Source: Deinococcus sp.
GTDB lineage: Bacteria; Deinococcota; Deinococci; Deinococcales; Thermaceae
DNA length: 8,168 bases
NCBI GenBank assembly: GCA_023382135.1
Contig: JAMCQK010000076.1
Coordinates: forward strand, 1 to 8,168
Reading direction: 5' to 3'
The notes beneath the pieces were generated by a model. The model made no database searches. It worked only from the letters and a program-made list of their open reading frames with translations, and was not told where the DNA came from. Both the position numbers and the translations under genes were made by a program. The first letter of the stretch is position 1. Each line of letters begins with the position of its first letter. Shown here one piece after another: positions 5,232 through 8,168 of this stretch.

Positions 5232-5974
5232 ATACCTGTTGGGTGGTCCAAGAAGATCCAGGGCAGGCCAAACTGCCGCTCGATTGTTTCCGCCAAGGCT
5301 TTCACGCCCAAAGTCTCCGTAAGGTAGTGGCCCGCGTAGATCAGATTCATTTCTTGCTCCAACGCTTGGTGATAAACAGCGTATTTGGGCTCGCCGGTAA
5401 TCAAGACGTCCGCACCCTGGCGCTGGGCCTCGGAAGCAAGTTCCGCCCCCGCGCCCGAGACCACTGCGACATGCATTACGGTGCCCGGTCCATTTGGATG
5501 AACGAGGGGCTTGGAACCGGTAATTACTTCCATCTTTTTCACGAGGTCATTCAGCGAGGCCGGGGCCTCCAGCATTCCGATAAACCCGGCAGCGAAAGGC
5601 TTCAGCTCATACAGCTTGAGCAGCTTGGCCAGCTGGGCGTTATTCCCCACTTCCGGGTGGGTGTCAAGCGGCAGGTGCGAACAATAAAGGCTCATTTCAT
5701 TTTGAAGCAGTGCGCCTAGCCGTTTCCTGTGATGCCCGGTAATTGGGAAGACCTCACCCCAAAAAAGTCCGTGGTGGACAATTAGAAAATCCACCCGCTC
5801 TTTGGCCGCTTTCTGGAAGGTGGCAAGCGAGGCATCCACTGCCGCCCCCACTTTGCTCACGTTATCGCAGCCTTCCACCTGCAGGCCATTCAGCGAGTTG
5901 TCGTGATGAAGCTTTGATTGCTCGGCGGTCTCTAAGTACTCGTCCAGCCAGCGGACCAGCTCATCGCGGCGCAT
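5228..5974 (-). CDS. Nif3-like dinuclear metal-centre protein (YbgI/NIF3 family)
   Basis: The 248-residue protein is of the shorter NIF3 type, without the insert domain of the roughly 370-residue forms. Metal-binding residues are all visible: His67 and His68 in LIVHHGLFWG, Asp104 in HLPLDTHP, and His216 and Glu220 in YAGHYLTET. These match the two-metal site of E. coli YbgI. Annotations as GTP cyclohydrolase I type 2 exist, but the true substrate is unsettled. It starts 5 nt after the murE stop (TAG 5980-5982) with only a weak ribosome binding site, so reinitiation is likely. It overlaps tmk by 4 nt. Its place between murE and tmk gives no clear functional hint. Confidence 0.93.
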   Translation of the reverse strand: MRRDELVRWLDEYLETAEQSKLHHDNSLNGLQVEGCDNVSKVGAAVDASLATFQKAAKERVDFLIVHHGLFWGEVFPITGHHRKRLGALLQNEMSLYCSHLPLDTHPEVGNNAQLAKLLKLYELKPFAAGFIGMLEAPASLNDLVKKMEVITGSKPLVHPNGPGTVMHVAVVSGAGAELASEAQRQGADVLITGEPKYAVYHQALEQEMNLIYAGHYLTETLGVKALAETIERQFGLPWIFLDHPTGI

Positions 5975-5979
5975 ACTGC

Positions 5980-7452
5980 CTACGATAACCCAAGTTCCCC
6001 CAAGACTTTCTTGGCCTCGAGGGCTTCGTTCCAGGGGAGCACCGCGGTTCCACGTTCAAGCGTGCGCTCGTGGCCTTTGCCGGCAAGGAGCACGGTGTCG
6101 CCCGCTTGCGCGCTAGCCAGGGCATGCCGGATAGCCTCGCGCCGGTCCGGAATTACCTCAAAGCTTCCGCCCGTACGCTTAGCGGTCTCGGCCATGGCCG
6201 TGAGGATCGCCTCTAAAGATTCGGTCCGGTGGTCTTCCTCGGTGAAGATGGCGTGGTCGGCCTCGAGGGCCGCAACTCGGCCTAAACCAGTCCGCCTGCC
6301 CGGATCGCGCTCCCCAGCCGCGCCTACCACCACCACCAGCCTGCCCTTGGTTGTCGGCCTGAGCGCTGCCAGCGCCGCGCGCAGCGACTCCTCGGTATGG
6401 GCGAAGTCCACCACCACGCGAAAGGGAAGCGCCTGGATAATCTGCATCCTGCCTTCCACGCCAGGGAAGTTTTTCAACGCGCTCTGCAACGCGGGCGCAC
6501 CAAGCCCCATCTTGGCGGAAGCCGCCATGGCCGCCAGCGCATTGGAAATATTGAACTTTCCGGTCAGCGGCAGGTTCGCCCTGAAGCCTCCTACCGGTGA
6601 GCTCACTTCAAATAAAAGCCCCTGGGCATTTTCTTCCAGAAGTTTTGCTTGCCAGTCGCCCCCACTGCCAAAGCTCCAGTGCGGCCTCGAGGCCAGCCTT
6701 TGGTAGTACGGGCTTTCTCGGTTGATGATACTGAAAGGGGATCTTTCTAGTAGCTTTTCTTTTTCGCGCAGGTAGTTCTCCATGGTCTGGTGGAGTTCCA
6801 AGTGCTCAGCCTCCAGGTTGGTGAACACCCCAACCTGGAATTGAAGCCCGTGCACGCGCTCCAAAGCCAGCGCGTGGCTCGAGACCTCCAGCACCGCCAG
6901 CTTGCAGCCCGCTTCCACAAATTCCAGCAGTGCATGCTGGAGTTCTGGTGCTTCCGGGGTAGTAAAGTGGCCGGGCAAGAACTTTTCCTTGGTCCCAATC
7001 CGAAGCCCGGCGGTGGAAACCAAGCCCACGGGAGCCACGGCAGAGTTGAGCAAGTGGTGAATTAATACCGAGGTTGTGGTCTTGCCCTTTGATCCGGTTA
7101 CGCCTACCAGAGAGAGCTTGCTTGCCGGGTGGCCAAAGAAAGCCGCGGAAAGATCCGCCAGGGCTACCCGGCTATCTTCGACCCGCAGGTAGGGAACCGG
7201 AAGATTCAGTTCGCGGGTGCCCACCACGGCAGCCGCACCTTTTGCCAGGGCTTCGGCAATGAAATCGTGACCGTCGAGCGCGGGCCTAGAAACAACTAGC
7301 CCGTGCGGGCTGAGCGAGGTCAGCGGCACGCCCCGGATGGCCACAAACACGTAGCCCGGCTGGACCCGCCGCGAGTCGTGCGTGACGCCGGCAACCGCGA
7401 TATTAGGTGCCTGGAACTGGTACCGGGCGAAAAGCTCCGCAAGGCTGGGCAT
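5980..7452 (-). CDS. murE: MurE: UDP-N-acetylmuramoyl-tripeptide synthetase
   Basis: This Mur ligase adds the third amino acid to UDP-MurNAc-L-Ala-D-Glu in cytoplasmic peptidoglycan synthesis. In 490 residues the three domains are visible: N-terminal (VTHDSRRVQPGYVFVAIRG), central ATP-binding with GVTGSKGKTTT (117-127), TTPEAPELQ and LEVSSHAL, and C-terminal with DFAHTEESLRAAL, GAAGERDPGRR and AGKGHE. Lys231 in YLREKEKLL is the likely carbamoylated lysine. The third-residue specificity motif, DNPR in diaminopimelate enzymes, is TEEDHRTE here (404-411). Thermales peptidoglycan carries L-ornithine, so this enzyme probably adds L-Orn; this is inference. Residues about 45-57 (TSLSPHGLVVSRP) are encoded by the 39-bp repeat and interrupt the AIRG...DGHDFI segment, normally shorter. 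No Shine-Dalgarno precedes ATG 7452, and a promoter at 7461-7489 predicts a leaderless message. First gene of the operon. Confidence 0.95.
   Translation of the reverse strand: MPSLAELFARYQFQAPNIAVAGVTHDSRRVQPGYVFVAIRGVPLTSLSPHGLVVSRPALDGHDFIAEALAKGAAAVVGTRELNLPVPYLRVEDSRVALADLSAAFFGHPASKLSLVGVTGSKGKTTTSVLIHHLLNSAVAPVGLVSTAGLRIGTKEKFLPGHFTTPEAPELQHALLEFVEAGCKLAVLEVSSHALALERVHGLQFQVGVFTNLEAEHLELHQTMENYLREKEKLLERSPFSIINRESPYYQRLASRPHWSFGSGGDWQAKLLEENAQGLLFEVSSPVGGFRANLPLTGKFNISNALAAMAASAKMGLGAPALQSALKNFPGVEGRMQIIQALPFRVVVDFAHTEESLRAALAALRPTTKGRLVVVVGAAGERDPGRRTGLGRVAALEADHAIFTEEDHRTESLEAILTAMAETAKRTGGSFEVIPDRREAIRHALASAQAGDTVLLAGKGHERTLERGTAVLPWNEALEAKKVLGELGLS
7283..7321 (+). repeat. 39-bp interspersed palindromic element, copy inside murE
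   Basis: On the plus strand it begins GGCCTAGAAACAACTAGCCC, then GTGCGGGCTGA, and ends GAGGTC. The differences from the copy at 2203-2241 are at element positions 21, 23, 32, 34 and 38. The hairpin AGCCC-GTGC-GGGCT is kept despite two loop changes. murE lies on the minus strand, so the element is antisense to the gene. It is read as TSLSPHGLVVSRP, a peptide unrelated to that of the other copy, without a stop in the used frame. Confidence 0.85.
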
Positions 7453-7460
7453 CTTAAGAA

Positions 7461-7489
7461 AGTGTAAGTGGTACCAGCGCCAAGGTCTA
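7461..7489 (-). promoter_or_regulatory. Candidate murE operon promoter, leaderless type
   Basis: On the minus strand TAGACC (7489-7484) and TACACT (7466-7461) lie 17 bp apart and fit -35 and -10 boxes. The -10 ends 8 nt before ATG 7452, so the transcript would begin at or next to the start codon. This agrees with the absence of a ribosome binding site. The rest of the 132-bp gap between the kinase stop and murE shows no terminator. Confidence 0.5.
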
Positions 7490-7584
7490 GCGGGACAGAC
7501 GCCCTCGGGACTGGCGTTGTGTGTGCACTGGCTTGGGGGAATTCCTTGGCCTTGAGCAGTGTTGCCGGTGGTTCAACTGGCCTC

Positions 7585-8168
7585 TCAGTACATGGGAACC
7601 TGTAGGCCCAGGGCCTCGAGGTCCGCCAGTATCCCGCGCCGGGCTTCCGGGTCTTCCACAAAGTCTCGCTGGTCGCCTTCAATCACAAACAGCGGCGAGA
7701 GCGTATACGAACTAATCCACTCCTGGTACAAGCGGTTCAAGGCCTCGAGGTATTCATCGGGAATCGCTTTTTCGTAGCTGCGTCCCCGGCGCGAGATGCG
7801 CTCCCGCAGCGTGGGCACGCTGGCGCGGATATACACCAAGAGATCCGGCCTTCTGAGCGCGGCCACGATGCCCTGATAAAGCCCCTGGTAGGTAACCCAG
7901 TCGCGCTCGGGCATCAGACCTGCCAGGTAAAGGTTACGCGCGAAGATGGCGGCATCCTCAAACACGGTGCGGTCTTGCACCACGTGGGGCGCGTGGTTGA
8001 TTTCTTCCAAGTGCTGCTTGAGCCGCTTGCCCAGAAAAAAGATCTGCGAGTGAAACGACCAGCGCGGCATGTCCTGGTAAAAGTCTTGCAGGTAAGGGTT
8101 TTCGTCTACCGCCTCGTATACCGGGCGCAGCTGGTAGCGTTCCGAAAGCAGCCCGGTCAGGCTGGATT
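7585..8168 (-). CDS. Deoxynucleoside kinase, dNK/dGK family (partial at the right edge)
   Basis: The enzyme phosphorylates deoxynucleosides for salvage into dNTPs. The frame is open from the window edge (first whole codon at 8166) to TGA 7585, giving 193 residues; about a dozen N-terminal residues are missing. The visible start SSLTGLLSERYQLRPVYEAV is the end of a P-loop (GKSSLT) followed by the first helix and the Glu-containing VYEAVDENPYL strand. QDRTVFEDAAIF at about 64-75 is the family DR(S/T) plus YEDAxIF motif. The lid is RISRRGRSYEKAIPDEYLEA at about 123-142. These point to the bacterial deoxyadenosine/deoxyguanosine kinase group; exact base preference cannot be read from this. It is co-oriented with murE but 132 bp upstream and probably a separate unit. 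Two CCTCGAGG palindromes lie within it. Confidence 0.9.
   Translation of the reverse strand, partial: SSLTGLLSERYQLRPVYEAVDENPYLQDFYQDMPRWSFHSQIFFLGKRLKQHLEEINHAPHVVQDRTVFEDAAIFARNLYLAGLMPERDWVTYQGLYQGIVAALRRPDLLVYIRASVPTLRERISRRGRSYEKAIPDEYLEALNRLYQEWISSYTLSPLFVIEGDQRDFVEDPEARRGILADLEALGLQVPMY

Larger units (their letters stand above)
220..7750. repeat. Dispersed CCTCGAGG palindromes across the window
   Basis: CTCGAG occurs 13 times; in ten it is extended to CCTCGAGG. Those are at 222, 2532, 3568, 4203, 5132, 6015, 6261, 6685, 7614 and 7743 (first base). Four of these are the full GGCCTCGAGGCC (220-231, 2530-2541, 5130-5141, 6683-6694). Bare CTCGAG lies at 2164, 2392 and 6878. All are inside genes. 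Most are read as LEA or GLEA, but the 6683 copy is read in another frame (LASRP), so protein sequence alone does not explain them. Confidence 0.8.

Noticed and set aside
5243..5719. 158-residue plus-strand open frame inside the Nif3 gene
   Set aside because: It is antisense to a gene whose metal ligands are all conserved, with no start signal and no motif.
6011..6706. 231-residue plus-strand open frame inside murE
   Set aside because: It is antisense to well-conserved MurE sequence, and its Ser/Ala/Arg-rich translation is typical of GC-rich antisense frames.

Overview
The window most likely comes from a Thermales bacterium, closer to Meiothermus and its relatives than to Thermus. This rests on general character: moderately high GC, bacterial-type genes with close Deinococcus-Thermus flavour, a cysteine-free FmdB-like protein, and a murE promoter that predicts a leaderless message. 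The genus is inference. No RNA gene, CRISPR array, insertion sequence or origin was found.

Layout. Left end (1-931, minus strand): the N-terminal part of a DUF1800 protein, with aroQ (type II 3-dehydroquinate dehydratase) upstream and a probable terminator between them. A short divergent promoter region separates aroQ from a plus-strand secreted LysM + M23 peptidoglycan hydrolase (981-2003). That gene converges on a minus-strand 5-formyltetrahydrofolate cyclo-ligase gene (2071-2646). From about 2650 to 3480 lies a decayed minus-strand region. It contains a frameshifted GDCCVxC-family gene, a broken hydrophobic membrane-protein-like stretch and an 80-aa HMA (MerP-like) domain. I infer the remains of a heavy-metal, possibly mercury, locus. 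A dyad-rich regulatory region (3437-3476) precedes a plus-strand FmdB-like gene with its own terminator. After a roughly 290-bp gap holding a signal-peptide-like open frame, the right half is a compact minus-strand operon: murE, a Nif3-family gene, tmk and a DUF192 gene, joined by a 5-nt gap and two 4-nt ATGA overlaps. Upstream of it, running off the right edge, is a deoxynucleoside kinase gene.

How the genes relate. murE (cell-wall precursor) and the M23 hydrolase (wall remodelling) act on peptidoglycan. tmk and the deoxynucleoside kinase supply dNTPs, and the cyclo-ligase recycles folate used in thymidylate and purine synthesis.

The most interesting signal is a 39-bp interspersed repeat found twice. 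It lies inside murE and inside the folate cyclo-ligase gene, in opposite orientations relative to the reading direction. Each time it adds 13 in-frame codons and is translated in different frames into unrelated peptides. This resembles, in principle, the Rickettsia palindromic elements. A second genome-scale signal is the palindrome CCTCGAGG, present ten times in 8.2 kb (four as GGCCTCGAGGCC), which recalls the cyanobacterial HIP1 phenomenon.
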